64,000 nucleotides of DNA from Rhodobiaceae bacterium (GCA_020637985.1 JACKJK010000008.1:140684-204683); one strand, 5' to 3'; numbered from the stretch's first letter, positions 41,983 to 51,141 are shown. Notes: generated from the letters alone by a model not told the origin. Made by a program: numbers and translations.

Positions 41983-42978
41983 ATGGGACGCGAACAGATG
42001 ATGGGCTATCCAAGCGACATGGCAGACGACTGGGACATCGACGAGCGACAGGCTCCGGTGCGGATGAATTCGGCGGGCAGGGCGATGGCGGCCTTCACGC
42101 CGGCACGCGCCTTCGCCGTTCTCGCGGTCACCGCCTGGGCGGCGATCGGCTACAATGCCGCCTTCCGTCAGGCCGGGCCGCACCCTGCGCCGCTGTTTTC
42201 GGTTGGCGCCACGCGCACAGGTATCGACGACGATGCGATCGCGGACCTGGCGCAGCCGGCGCGCACCGCGCCCGCCAATCCCTCCGGGCCGCTTCGCCAG
42301 GCAGCCGCCCCGGCTGGCATCGAGGCAGCGGAAATCGTTCGCGGCATCCAGGACGCGCTCAACCAGCGCGGCTATGATGTCGGTAGCGTCGACGGCGTGA
42401 TCGGGCCGCGTACGCGCACGGCGATCGCTGCGTTCGAGCGCGACGCCGGGCTTGCCGTGACCGGCGAGCCGAGCGCTGCCCTGCTGGCCCGTCTCAACCT
42501 GACGCCCGCACCCTCCATGCCTGCGCCGCGCGACACCATGCGGGCGGATGTGCCCGCTCCGCATCGCCCGGCGCCGGCCCCGCAGACGGTCGCCACCGCG
42601 ATCGAAGCCGCGCGTGCGCCGGTTGCCATACCCGCTGCCGCGCCGGCCCCCGAACCGGTTGGCGATCCATCGCGCAGTGTCAGGACGACGTCCTTCCGCA
42701 TCGACGACCTGCTGGCAGGCACGGCGCCTGGCGGCGCTGATCCCGCACTCGCGCCGCGTCCCTCCATGCCGGTCGGAGACAGCCTCGTGCTCCAGGTGCA
42801 GAGCATTCTCGCCGACCTCGGCTATTCGCCGGGCAGGGTGGACGGTTTCTCCGGCCCGGACACGCGCCGGGCGATCGCCCGCTTCCGCGCCGACCGCGGC
42901 ATGCAGCCGGGAGAGGCCATAACCGCCGATCTCCTCGCCGAGCTCGCCGGCATTTCCGGGGTCGCGATCCAGCGCTAG
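41983..42978 (+). CDS. Membrane-anchored peptidoglycan-binding protein, two PGB domains
   Basis: The 331-residue protein has one membrane helix near residues 40-58 (ARAFAVLAVTAWAAIGYNAA), a first peptidoglycan-binding domain at about 110-160 (IQDALNQRGYDVGSVDGVIG), and a long Pro/Ala linker. A second PGB domain follows at about 265-320 (VQSILADLGYSPGRVDGFSG with DTRRAIARFR). It begins 16 bp after the histidine kinase gene, so the pair is probably co-transcribed and may link a cell-cycle kinase to the cell wall. Several ATG codons near the start (41983, 41998, 42001, 42019) leave the exact N-terminus open. Confidence 0.8.
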   Translation: MGREQMMGYPSDMADDWDIDERQAPVRMNSAGRAMAAFTPARAFAVLAVTAWAAIGYNAAFRQAGPHPAPLFSVGATRTGIDDDAIADLAQPARTAPANPSGPLRQAAAPAGIEAAEIVRGIQDALNQRGYDVGSVDGVIGPRTRTAIAAFERDAGLAVTGEPSAALLARLNLTPAPSMPAPRDTMRADVPAPHRPAPAPQTVATAIEAARAPVAIPAAAPAPEPVGDPSRSVRTTSFRIDDLLAGTAPGGADPALAPRPSMPVGDSLVLQVQSILADLGYSPGRVDGFSGPDTRRAIARFRADRGMQPGEAITADLLAELAGISGVAIQR

Positions 42979-43022
42979 ACTGCCTGTCTTGCCCGGGTTT
43001 CCGCTGGTCTGCGGGGAATGCC

Positions 43023-43376
43023 ATGCGACTACGCAGCGACATATGGGTCTCCGCCTATATCCGCCGGGTCAACCTGGAGGGCGCCTTCGCCGCGTTGCAA
43101 AGGCGTGGTGCAGCGGAAGCCGGCGCGATCTGCATCACCGTGGAAGGACCTGACGGCACCTTCGACCTTTATGTGCCAGCCCCCCAGTCGCTCGTCGCAG
43201 ACGACGTGACGGATCGCCGCTTCCGCAGGCATCCCGCCTCCGCTCCGCTCGATGCGCCGGCAATCGCCGCCATCCTCGAGCGCGAGACGCGCTTTGATCC
43301 GGATATCTGGATTGTCGCCGTCGAGGACCGCGGCCGCCGCAGCTTCCTGGAAGACGTTGTCGACGGTGACGCCTGA
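43023..43376 (+). CDS. DUF1491 protein
   Basis: The 117-residue protein matches DUF1491: the N-terminal RLRSDIWVSAYIRRVNLEGAF segment, then ICITVEGPDGTFDLYVPAP, and a C-terminal ERETRFDPDIWIVAVEDR. It is small, soluble and of unknown function, found mainly in alphaproteobacteria. It follows the peptidoglycan-binding gene by 44 bp and is convergent with the DUF2336 gene, 9 bp away. Confidence 0.85.
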   Translation: MRLRSDIWVSAYIRRVNLEGAFAALQRRGAAEAGAICITVEGPDGTFDLYVPAPQSLVADDVTDRRFRRHPASAPLDAPAIAAILERETRFDPDIWIVAVEDRGRRSFLEDVVDGDA

Positions 43377-43385
43377 GAGGGCGGG

Positions 43386-44531
43386 TCAGGACGCGTGAAG
43401 CGGCACGGCCTGGTCGGTCTTGCGCCGCATGGGCACTCCTGCGGCGCGCCCCTGGCCCGGCTGCTGCTGGCGTTGCCCCTGGGCAACCGTGCCGTCATGG
43501 CGCTGCAAGCCTGTCTGCGTGTCGCACGGCTTGCCGCACATCGCCTGCAACAGGCGTCCGGCTCGGCCCTTGTCGAGAGCGGCGAAGTCTTGCAGCAGGC
43601 GCTCGCGCACCGCGGCATCTTGCGGCACCAGCAGGTTGACCAGAGCCTTCGCGGCATCGCCCTCCGTCCCAAGCGCTGCCAGCGCGACAACCAGAGGCTC
43701 GCCAGCGGGGTCGGCCAGGATGCGCGCGGCATGCGCGCGCGGAACGCCAGCGGCGCGTGCCAGCGCGGCTATCAGGTCCTCGACACGCCGGGCGCGTGCG
43801 AGCTGGACCAGGGCAGGGCCGACTTTCGGCGCGAGTGGTCCGAATTTCTGCGCGAGGCCGTGAATTGCAGCCGCGGGCTTGCGCGCCATCACGGCAAGAA
43901 CGGCCTGGCGGGCGTCGGCGTCGCCGGTCCAGAACAACTGTGCCAGCGTCTTGTCGGGAAGAACCGTCGCCGCGCGTGGCGCCGCGTGCGCGCGCGCGTC
44001 CTGGCCAGACGGTTTGCCCGCGCGGCGGGCTTCGAGCGTCGAGATCTGGTCGGGTTCCATGGCGGCCCTGTGCGTGCGTTCCAGCGCAGCATCGGTATCT
44101 GCGTCGCCCCTTGCGAGCAAGGCGTCGATGACTGTTGCGGGAAGGCTTTCGCGCCGGCAGATCGCCAGACAGTGCGCCAGCGAGTGGTCGCTGACGATTC
44201 GCACAAGATCCCCTTCGCTGAGGCTTTCGCAACGCTCCAGGACGTCTTGCGCCACCTCTATGGCATCGTCGGCCAGGGCATGGGCCAGCGCTTGCGGCAA
44301 ATGCGGGCTGTCGGCCAGCACTTGCGCCACCAACGCGCGCGTTCGCAGGTCGACATAGGGCAGCATGGCCAGCGCGATGGCCGGGAAATGCCGCAATTCC
44401 GGACGTGTTTCCCGGCCGGAGTTGGCGGCGAAATCCTCGGCGAGGCCGATCAGCGTGTCTGCACGGGCATTTCCGGTCTTGGGCTGGCGGTGACGGGTGG
44501 GTCGCGGTTCGGAGGTGTGCTGGCGCGCCAT
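43386..44531 (-). CDS. DUF2336 protein
   Basis: The 381-residue protein has the HEAT-like helical repeats of DUF2336, for example VDLRTRALVAQVLADSP, LAHALADDAIEVAQDVLER and SLAHCLAICRRESLPA. The C-terminal tail is polar and Gln-rich (QGQRQQQPGQGRAAG). DUF2336 proteins occur in alphaproteobacteria and have been linked to cell-cycle or stress signalling, but no biochemical role is settled. It has a CtrA-like box 55 bp upstream in the divergent region shared with the small gene at 44685. Confidence 0.8.
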   Translation of the reverse strand: MARQHTSEPRPTRHRQPKTGNARADTLIGLAEDFAANSGRETRPELRHFPAIALAMLPYVDLRTRALVAQVLADSPHLPQALAHALADDAIEVAQDVLERCESLSEGDLVRIVSDHSLAHCLAICRRESLPATVIDALLARGDADTDAALERTHRAAMEPDQISTLEARRAGKPSGQDARAHAAPRAATVLPDKTLAQLFWTGDADARQAVLAVMARKPAAAIHGLAQKFGPLAPKVGPALVQLARARRVEDLIAALARAAGVPRAHAARILADPAGEPLVVALAALGTEGDAAKALVNLLVPQDAAVRERLLQDFAALDKGRAGRLLQAMCGKPCDTQTGLQRHDGTVAQGQRQQQPGQGRAAGVPMRRKTDQAVPLHAS

Positions 44532-44585
44532 GTCGTGTCGTCCCTGCGCGATGCTTGTCGGTGAAAGACCCTACGTCCGGCTTCG

Positions 44586-44600
44586 TTAGCGAAGTGTTAA
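44586..44600 (+). promoter_or_regulatory. CtrA-like box in divergent intergenic region
   Basis: TTAG-N7-TTAA (spacer CGAAGTG), followed by CC, is a one-mismatch match to the CtrA consensus TTAA-N7-TTAACC. It lies between the divergent DUF2336 gene (ATG at 44531) and the small gene at 44685, and could serve either. The same TTAG-N7-TTAA form lies upstream of the sensor kinase. Confidence 0.45.
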
Positions 44601-44684
44601 CCCTACCCAATCCCTAATGCGTTATTGCGGCGCCGATCTTTCTGGCTGCAACGGTTGGCGCTTGAGTGCGCCCGGAGAAGGGCA

Positions 44685-44882
44685 ATGACCACGATCATTG
44701 ATTTTTCGGCATATGCAGGCCGGGTCGAGCGCCCGGTTGCCGACACGGACCCAGGTTTTCGAACGGGGGAGGTAATCATCTTTCCCGGCGTGCGAATCGA
44801 CTACGACGCGGCGCCATACGAGGACACGCCTCACGGTCCCTCGCATTCGCCGAGCAGGGCACGTCGCAGGCGCGACGCGTGA
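44685..44882 (+). CDS. Small hypothetical protein
   Basis: This 65-residue protein has no family I recognise. It begins TTIIDFSAYAGRVERPVADT and ends in a basic stretch (ARRRRDA). The start at 44685 follows GGAGAAGGG, a strong ribosome binding site, and supports it over an earlier in-frame ATG. The stop codon overlaps the ATG of the next exported protein (GTGATG), which suggests co-translation. Its short aromatic/acidic N-terminus could be a docking peptide, which is speculation. Confidence 0.6.
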   Translation: MTTIIDFSAYAGRVERPVADTDPGFRTGEVIIFPGVRIDYDAAPYEDTPHGPSHSPSRARRRRDA

Positions 44883-45745
44883 TGCCGCTACAGGCGATCA
44901 GGGACACCCGGAAGACGGGTTCCGGGAGCGGTCGTGCGGCCGCCACATACATCGTTCCACTGGCGCTTACTTTCGCCCTCTGGCCCCCCGCCGCGCAAGC
45001 TGGCGGGCGCCTGGGTGATTTCGGCCGGCCGGAACCCTCCATCGTAACCGACCATATCCTGCCCTGGCTTGGCGGCAAGCTGGCCGCCAGACGCGGCGAG
45101 CCGGTCTCTGCGTTCCAGCTGACCGACCACGAGATGGAACTGCGCGCGCGCGCCTATTATCTATTCATGCCGAGCCACCGCGTGCGCTTCTTTGCCCGCC
45201 ATCGCGCCGAACTCGTTCGCGCCCGCGTCTGGCCGGACGAGAAGTACCAGGTCGATCCGACCCGCTACTACGACGCCCTGCGTGCGCAAGGCTTCATCTC
45301 TTCAGCGGCCCGCTACAACGCCATCGAGCAATCCGTGCGCGCCGATCTCGGCCTTATCGAACCCTTCATGGTGGAGGTGGAGCGGGTCTACGCCGACGAC
45401 CGCCGTCGCATGGAAGCCCTTGCGCGGGCAAGCGTCGCGTCGCCCGACGTGTCCGCCAGCGCAGAAGCTCGCATCTATGAGAACCGCCGCGTTGTCGACT
45501 GGGCGATCGTCGCCATGCAATGGCGCGTCGAGGCCTATTCCTACGCGCTGGAGGCAACCAGCATCGAGACCCCGTCGATCCGCGCGGTCGACGTCGAGAT
45601 GGCCCTCAAGCGGCTCGCCGCCGCCGTCGACATCATGACCGCGAGTGTCGATCGCCTCGAAGGCGACGGCATGCCGCCGGCACCCAGCGAAGGGTCATCG
45701 GCCGACAGGCCGCTGGATCTCATCGGCCCCGTCTACAAGCGGTAA
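44882..45745 (+). CDS. Exported helical protein of unknown function
   Basis: The 287-residue protein has a signal peptide (YIVPLALTFALWPPAAQAGG). It is followed by a mostly helical, Arg/Glu-rich domain with RYYDALRAQGFISSAARYNA, VERVYADDRRRMEAL and AVDVEMALKRLAAAVDIM. It is likely periplasmic. The family is unrecognised. It is coupled to the preceding small gene by a stop/start overlap; a GTG at 44879 directly precedes the ATG. No lipobox is seen. Confidence 0.6.
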   Translation: MPLQAIRDTRKTGSGSGRAAATYIVPLALTFALWPPAAQAGGRLGDFGRPEPSIVTDHILPWLGGKLAARRGEPVSAFQLTDHEMELRARAYYLFMPSHRVRFFARHRAELVRARVWPDEKYQVDPTRYYDALRAQGFISSAARYNAIEQSVRADLGLIEPFMVEVERVYADDRRRMEALARASVASPDVSASAEARIYENRRVVDWAIVAMQWRVEAYSYALEATSIETPSIRAVDVEMALKRLAAAVDIMTASVDRLEGDGMPPAPSEGSSADRPLDLIGPVYKR

Positions 45746-45842
45746 GGCCGCCACAGCGCGGCCGCCGGCCACCCCGGCATGCCCCGCCACCGGACGTTGA
45801 CCTCGCATCCTCAGGCCTGCCGCCATTGCGGTGTCACGGAAA

Positions 45843-46406
45843 TCAGCTTGCCTTTGCCGGCTCCGCCGCCGGTGCGCAGACGGTCGCCCGCAGCGCCTCG
45901 ACGACGCCCGGCCGCAAGCTCGGCGTCTGCGCCAGGGCACGGATGATGATGTAGCCCTGCGTGAAGGGGACGGACAGCTGGACGATGTCGCTCGGTCCGG
46001 CGTCCGGGTTGACGGTCAGTTCCCGCGTCTGGCCGGGGTCGCGCAATTCGAGGGAGAGCTTTCCGTCGATGGCCGCTGCGTGCGTCAGCCCGTAGAAATA
46101 GGCCCCGTTGGCGCGGTGGATCGAGAAGGCCCAGTAGGGGCTGTCGAGGTTGGCCTCGATGCGCAGCGGCCCGCCCTGGAGATCGAACCGGCAGACCCCG
46201 ATCGGCAGATAGGGATCGAGGAACGGTGGCCGCAGCGCGGCCGTCTCCGCCGATTCGAGCAATGCCACCTTGTTGTCGGGTGCGTTCTGGTAGAGCACGC
46301 CGAACGCGCTCGCCGGAGCAAGGCGCGGGATCCACAGGATCACCGCGATATGAACGGCGGCGGCCATCAGCAGCAGCGCGACGGCCCAAAGGGCGATGCG
46401 GATCAT
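45843..46406 (-). CDS. DUF1254-like membrane-anchored protein
   Basis: The 187-residue protein has one N-terminal helix (IRIALWAVALLLMAAAVHIAV) and a periplasmic domain with CRFDLQGGPLRIEANLDSPYW and a C-terminal LSVPFTQGYIIIRALAQTP. It pairs with the next gene upstream as the DUF1254/DUF1214 couple found in rhizobia. The ATG at 46406 overlaps the stop of that gene (ATGA). Function is unknown; the pair may form one periplasmic unit. Confidence 0.75.
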   Translation of the reverse strand: MIRIALWAVALLLMAAAVHIAVILWIPRLAPASAFGVLYQNAPDNKVALLESAETAALRPPFLDPYLPIGVCRFDLQGGPLRIEANLDSPYWAFSIHRANGAYFYGLTHAAAIDGKLSLELRDPGQTRELTVNPDAGPSDIVQLSVPFTQGYIIIRALAQTPSLRPGVVEALRATVCAPAAEPAKAS

Positions 46407-46981
46407 CGGCACGCCCCCCTGACGATTCGCGGCAGTTCCGCCCCTTCGAAGTCGTCTCCCAGCGCGACAGGGGTGTCATAGAAGCGCAGGAAGATGCGCA
46501 GGTCCGTCGCTTGTGGAAGCGGAATCCAGTTTCCCGGCTGCGGTTCCCCCGACAACGCCACCTCGAAGGTTCCGTCCGCCCGGTAGATCACTTCGCTGCT
46601 CGAGAACCCTGGCCTGTGCGAGGGGTTGTCGATCGTGACGCGGGTCTTCGCGTCGAAGACCACCAGGGTCCACCATTGCGCCGGTGGCGCCTTGCCGAAG
46701 ATGCGGTAGGAGCAATTGCCCGAAAGCGCGTTTCCGTCGTCGTCGCTTGCCGCGGAAAAGGCGATCGACTGGCCGCCCACCAGCGGCAGCTCGCCCGACC
46801 GCGCGAAGGTCGCCTCGGTATACGGGTCGGCGTCCGGCAGGCCCGCCTGCGCCCAGGCGACCCAGCTGCCGCGCTTGATGGCCTCGAAGCCGATGCCGCG
46901 ATCGACCGCATGGAATGCCGACCACAGGCCGAGCGCCAGCGCCAGCAGCGAAACGACGATCAGTTGCAGAAAGAACAGCAT
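46403..46981 (-). CDS. DUF1214-like membrane-anchored protein
   Basis: The 192-residue protein has an N-terminal helix (LFFLQLIVVSLLALALGLWS) and a periplasmic domain with GNCSYRIFGKAPPAQWWTLVVFDA and FSSSEVIYRADGTFEVALSG, the DUF1214 pattern. It ends in LPRIVRGACR. It precedes and overlaps the DUF1254-like gene. The annotation rests on domain resemblance only. Confidence 0.78.
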   Translation of the reverse strand: MLFFLQLIVVSLLALALGLWSAFHAVDRGIGFEAIKRGSWVAWAQAGLPDADPYTEATFARSGELPLVGGQSIAFSAASDDDGNALSGNCSYRIFGKAPPAQWWTLVVFDAKTRVTIDNPSHRPGFSSSEVIYRADGTFEVALSGEPQPGNWIPLPQATDLRIFLRFYDTPVALGDDFEGAELPRIVRGACR

Positions 46982-47161
46982 GCCTGTGTCACGGTACCGG
47001 GGTCACGATGTCGGATGTCGCAACACCGGCCCCGGCATGCCCCCAGCACCGGAACCCTCGTTGCACGTCTTCCGCCGCAAGCGCGCAGACTTCACGAAAG
47101 CTGAATGAACGGTGCCAGCGCAGCCGTGTCAATGGCGCGCGCACGGTTTGCGAAATCCCCG

Positions 47162-49318
47162 TCAGCGTGCGCCCGAGGCAGCCTGCGGATCGACCGCGGA
47201 CACCTGGTCGTTGCGCGTCTGCGGCTGCTTGTTGAACCGTGGCGCGTTTCCCAGCGCCTCGGCGATCTCGCGCAACACCACGGCTGCTTCCTTGGTCAGC
47301 GTTGGCGCACGCAGCGTGGTGACGCGGTCCTCGTCTTCCGCCGAGGCGACCGGCAGGCTGGAGCCGTCGATGTAGCCCACCCCGGGGATTGGCTTGATCT
47401 TCTGGCCCTGGTGCGCCGCGACCATCACCTCCTGCCAGGTCATGGCGGGAAGCGAACCGCCGGTAACCCGCCCGGTGGAGGTAAAGTCGTCGTTGCCCAT
47501 CCACACCGCCGCCGCGTAGTTGCCGGTGAAGCCGATGAACCAGGCGTCGCGATAGGCCTGCGTCGTGCCGGTCTTGCCGCCGGCGAGGATGCCGGGCAGC
47601 TGGGCGCGCCGCGCCGTGCCGTTGTTGACCACGTTGACCAGCATGCGGTTCATCTGGCCGGCCTTCTCCGGCGGCACCACTTGCTCGCGCTCCGGCGCGT
47701 CGCGCGCGTGATCGTAGATGCGGTCACCGTGCGTGTTGAGCATCTCCACGATGCCGTAGGGCGGAGTCTTCCTGCCGCCGCTGGCAACCGTCAGGTAGCC
47801 GGCGAGCTGGTCGAGCACGGTGACCTCGGAAGGACCGAGCGCCAGCGATCGCGACACCCGGATCGGCGTCTTGACGCCCATGCGCCCGGCCATCTCCGCG
47901 ATGTTGTCGCGGCCGAGCTGCTGCGACAGCCGCACCGGGATCGTGTTGATGGAGCGCGTCAGCGCGGTGATCATCGGCATTCGGCCCGAGTAGCCGCCCG
48001 AGTAGTTGCGCGGGCACCAGTTGCCGATGCAGATCGGCGCATCGGAGACGGTCGAGTCCGGCGTGTAGCCGTTCAGCAACGCGGTCATGTAGACGTACAG
48101 CTTGAACGACGAGCCCGGCTGGCGCAGCGCCCGGCTGGCGCGGTTGAACTGGCTGCGCCCGTAGTCGCGCCCGCCCACGATGCAGCGCACCGAGCCATCG
48201 GTCTCCGCCAGCGCCATCGCCGCCTGTTTGACGCGCCGCGCCTTGCTGTACTGCCGCAAGGTCGATTCCACCGCCGTGTCGCAGGCCTTCTGCAGGTCCG
48301 CATCGAAGGTGGTCTTCACGGTCAGCACGTAGTCGTGCCCGTTGCCCAGCCGCTGCACCTCGTCATAGGCCCAGTCGAGGAAGTAGTCCGGTGCCTTCTT
48401 CTCGGTGCGGTCGATGGCTTCGGCCGGGCGCCGGCGCGCGATCAGCACCTGGCCCTCGGTCATGAAGCCGGCCTGCACCATGTTGGTCAGCACCTCGTTG
48501 GCGCGCGCGCGCGCCGCCGGCAGGTCGATGTGCGGCGCATAGCGCGTCGGCGCCTTGAACAGCCCCGCCATCATCGACGCCTCGGCAAGGTTGATGTCGC
48601 GCACCGACTTGTTGAAGTAGAACTGCGCTGCCGCCTCGACGCCGAACGCGCCGCCGCCGAGATAGGCGCGGTCAAGGTATAGCTTGAGAATATCCGCCTT
48701 CGTCAGGTTGGCTTCCAGCCAGAACGACAGGAAGGCCTCCTTGATCTTGCGCTCGATGGTCCGCTCGTTGGTCAGGAAGACGTTCTTGGCCAGCTGCTGG
48801 GTCAGCGTCGAGCCGCCCTCCACCACGCCGCCGGCGCGCATGTTGGTGACGATGGCGCGCGCGGTGCCGAGGAAGTCGACGCCGAAGTGCGTGTAGAAGC
48901 GCCGGTCCTCGGTAGCCAGCACCGCCTTCACCAGGTGGTCTGGAATGTCGGACAGCGGCACGCCGTCATCGTGGCGGATGCCGCGCCGGCCGATCTCGTT
49001 GCCGTAGCGGTCGAGGAAGGTGACGGCATATTGCTGGTAGTCGCGCCACTCCTTGGTGGTGGCGCGGAAGGCGGGGATCGCGAAGGCCAGCATGACGATG
49101 GTGCCGGCGACCCCGAGCGTCGCCGCATCGCCCATCAGCTCGAAGAAGAGCCGCTTGGCGCCGCGGTGGTTGAACCGTTCGAGGCGGGCGGAATAATCTG
49201 TATAGAATCGCTTGAACGACGAGAACAGGCGGTAGACCGCGTGGTTCACCCACGCATCGATCTCGATCAGGCTGAAACCGGTCTTGCCGCGCCGGGCTGG
49301 GTCGAAAGGATCGCGCAC
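47162..49318 (-). CDS. Bifunctional penicillin-binding protein (PBP1A family)
   Basis: The protein of about 718 residues has one membrane helix followed by a GT51 glycosyltransferase domain with the catalytic glutamate in LATEDRRFYTHFGVD and the GGSTLTQQLAKN motif. A transpeptidase domain carries the nucleophile in PGSSFKLYVYM (SxxK), RSINTIPVRLSQQ, and GKTGTTQAYRDAW (KTG). It polymerises and crosslinks peptidoglycan at the inner membrane. The frame is also open to an ATG at 49375; I prefer the GTG at 49318 because the extra residues are low-complexity. Confidence 0.92.
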   Translation of the reverse strand: MRDPFDPARRGKTGFSLIEIDAWVNHAVYRLFSSFKRFYTDYSARLERFNHRGAKRLFFELMGDAATLGVAGTIVMLAFAIPAFRATTKEWRDYQQYAVTFLDRYGNEIGRRGIRHDDGVPLSDIPDHLVKAVLATEDRRFYTHFGVDFLGTARAIVTNMRAGGVVEGGSTLTQQLAKNVFLTNERTIERKIKEAFLSFWLEANLTKADILKLYLDRAYLGGGAFGVEAAAQFYFNKSVRDINLAEASMMAGLFKAPTRYAPHIDLPAARARANEVLTNMVQAGFMTEGQVLIARRRPAEAIDRTEKKAPDYFLDWAYDEVQRLGNGHDYVLTVKTTFDADLQKACDTAVESTLRQYSKARRVKQAAMALAETDGSVRCIVGGRDYGRSQFNRASRALRQPGSSFKLYVYMTALLNGYTPDSTVSDAPICIGNWCPRNYSGGYSGRMPMITALTRSINTIPVRLSQQLGRDNIAEMAGRMGVKTPIRVSRSLALGPSEVTVLDQLAGYLTVASGGRKTPPYGIVEMLNTHGDRIYDHARDAPEREQVVPPEKAGQMNRMLVNVVNNGTARRAQLPGILAGGKTGTTQAYRDAWFIGFTGNYAAAVWMGNDDFTSTGRVTGGSLPAMTWQEVMVAAHQGQKIKPIPGVGYIDGSSLPVASAEDEDRVTTLRAPTLTKEAAVVLREIAEALGNAPRFNKQPQTRNDQVSAVDPQAASGAR

Positions 49319-49416
49319 GTGGTGTTGTCCGTTTCCCGCTCGTCCGTTTTCAGCTCGCTCCGCCGCGCCGGGCATCCCCCGGCGGCAGGCTACAGGAACC
49401 TTGGGTTATCCGCCCT

Positions 49417-49971
49417 ATGACCCGCGATTGCAAGCCAGCACCGGCCCCGCCGGCCGATGCCGTCAGTAATGCCGCACAACGCGGCGGAAACGCGGCGAAC
49501 CCGCCGCAAGTCCCGCCGGATGATGTCGTGCCGGCGTTCTGGCGCGTCAAGCGTCTCGACGAGATGACGCTAGACGAATGGGAATCGCTGTGCGACGGCT
49601 GCGGCCTGTGCTGCCTCGTCAAGCTGGAGGACGAGGACACCGGCAAGGTCTACACCACCGACGTCGCCTGCACGCTGATGGACGGCGACACCTGCCGCTG
49701 CAAGGACTACGAGCACCGCTTCGAACGCGTCCCCGACTGCCTGAAGATCGACCTCGCCGCCGTCGCCAACCTCACGTGGCTGCCGGCCACCTGCGCCTAC
49801 CGGCTGGTGGCCGAGGGCAGGGACCTCTACTGGTGGCACCACCTCGTCTCCGGCAGCCCCGAGACCGTCCACCAGGCCGGCGTCTCCATCCGCTACAAGA
49901 CCATCAGCGAGGACGACATCGACGAGGAGGATCTGCCGGACCGGATTACGGAATGGGGCGGGGAGGGGTGA
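49417..49971 (+). CDS. YcgN-family cysteine-cluster protein
   Basis: The 184-residue protein matches the YcgN/UPF0260 family, with conserved cysteines in CDGCGLCCLVKL, the VACTLMDGDTCRCKDYEHRF block, and further cysteines in VPDCLKI and ATCAYRL. These cysteines may bind a metal or Fe-S cluster. The N-terminal 35 residues (Ala/Pro-rich) precede the domain and may be shorter if a later start is used. It is cytosolic and divergent from the penicillin-binding protein gene. Confidence 0.88.
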   Translation: MTRDCKPAPAPPADAVSNAAQRGGNAANPPQVPPDDVVPAFWRVKRLDEMTLDEWESLCDGCGLCCLVKLEDEDTGKVYTTDVACTLMDGDTCRCKDYEHRFERVPDCLKIDLAAVANLTWLPATCAYRLVAEGRDLYWWHHLVSGSPETVHQAGVSIRYKTISEDDIDEEDLPDRITEWGGEG

Positions 49972-50061
49972 GATGCGTTGCGTGTGGTATGATTGGGCCG
50001 CAGCCAATTGCCAAGTTTGAGCGGTGATCGGTGAAAATCAGACGAACAATCGCACGAATCA

Positions 50062-50601
50062 TCATGGGGTATACATAGCGACAACGCCGCCCGAAAGAAC
50101 GCCAATCAAGGAGGAGATATATGATATCATCATCAATCGTGAGTTCGTGGAAAGGATGCAGTTATTCATGTAAATGCATTGCGAATATAATTCCAATTGT
50201 TCAGAAAGCGCTCTTTTCATAGTTTTATTATCTTTTACGTCATTTCTCCACTTGCTAGGATTGTTACCAGCGTAGCCCCATTTTGTGGATCTAGATGCTG
50301 CAATGGAGAGTATTATTGATATCATAAAGAATATGCAAACGACCGAAACAAATAGGCTAATTTTGATAGATGCATAACCTCGAGCTTCGATCGTGATATA
50401 ACCGCCAATAAGCGTAGCAGTTGCCAAAGTAAGAATGCTGGCAAATGTGGTAGCTCGTTGGTCAGCGGCGATTCCTGACGTAAGTTGAGAGTCGAGGAAT
50501 TTTTCGCCTAGCCGAACTATTTCCACAATAGTGCGTTCGTGACCGTTCTCCAAGTCGTCGGCCAATCTGAGGAATTCATCATGCATGAGCTCTACACCCA
50601 T
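50062..50601 (-). CDS. Membrane protein in an AT-rich islet
   Basis: The 179-residue protein has a helical N-terminus (LADDLENGHERTIVEIVRL), then AADQRATTFASILTLATATLI beginning a first membrane helix. A second helix (SLFVSVVCIFFMISIILSIA) and a third near the C-terminus (MISYISSLIGVLSGGVVAMYT) follow, with a charged loop between. Base composition and codon use are far more AT-rich than all neighbours. The soluble helix plus D-x-R-A entry into a hairpin of helices faintly resembles SLATT/PycTM-type effector proteins, a weak resemblance. Start choice is uncertain, and upstream frames may extend it. Confidence 0.55.
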   Translation of the reverse strand: MGVELMHDEFLRLADDLENGHERTIVEIVRLGEKFLDSQLTSGIAADQRATTFASILTLATATLIGGYITIEARGYASIKISLFVSVVCIFFMISIILSIAASRSTKWGYAGNNPSKWRNDVKDNKTMKRALSEQLELYSQCIYMNNCILSTNSRLMMISYISSLIGVLSGGVVAMYTP

Positions 50602-50913
50602 CCTAAGGAACAGGAGACCGGTTACAAGCACCCCAACAAACCTATCCAAGAGGAGAGGGATCGGGGAACAAACACACCCGATCGACGGGAAAGTGGTAGT
50701 CAACCTCCGCCGATAATCCGAGAAGATAGCTCGGGCGACAGTGGTAACAGAAAACCAAACTAGTATGTAATTTTGAATTTTCTGGTGCGCTTGCTGCACG
50801 AGTTTGCTCGGCCAACATCGATGTCCAGCGGACTTGTTTGTCTGCGTGGTCGCCGTCGGCGGTATCGGAGAACGCTATAAGGTGACACGCGTCGCGCATC
50901 TAGGAAAAAATTC

Positions 50914-50943
50914 CTTGACAGCGTGACGCTCATCGGGTAGGGT
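50914..50943 (+). promoter_or_regulatory. Promoter-like sequence with short leader-type ORF
   Basis: TTGACA (50914-50919) is separated by 18 bp from TAGGGT (50938-50943). A ten-codon frame with ATG at 50950 and stop TGA (encoding MLTNCALRRG) follows. It may be a leader peptide, an sRNA start, or a remnant; no structural gene is within 500 bp downstream. Confidence 0.35.
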
Positions 50944-51053
50944 TTCGCCATGCTCACAAATTGCGCCTTGCGGCGGGGCTGACGCGGGGCGGGCCGTTCG
51001 AGGGACTTGTGTCTCTTTGAGGAACGAGGTCCGGCGCGGCGCTTTCTTCTGCG

Positions 51054-51097
51054 CCTCATTCTGAGGAGGCCGCGACAGCGGCCTTCTCGAGGTGAGG
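51054..51097. repeat. REP-like palindrome
   Basis: CCTCATTCTGAGGAGGCCGC and GCGGCCTTCTCGAGGTGAGG fold as two long arms around a 4-nt loop (GACA), with several mismatches. This CCTCA...GGAGGCC form is similar to intergenic repeats known from rhizobia and relatives. Confidence 0.7.
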
Positions 51098-51141
51098 TGC
51101 GTTTCTTGCGATCGGCATCATCCGTTTCCGATCATGTGTGG

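Noticed and set aside
50539..50763. Short plus-strand frame opposite the islet membrane protein
   Set aside because: It overlaps the membrane protein coding strand region, has no ribosome site and a low-complexity polar translation.
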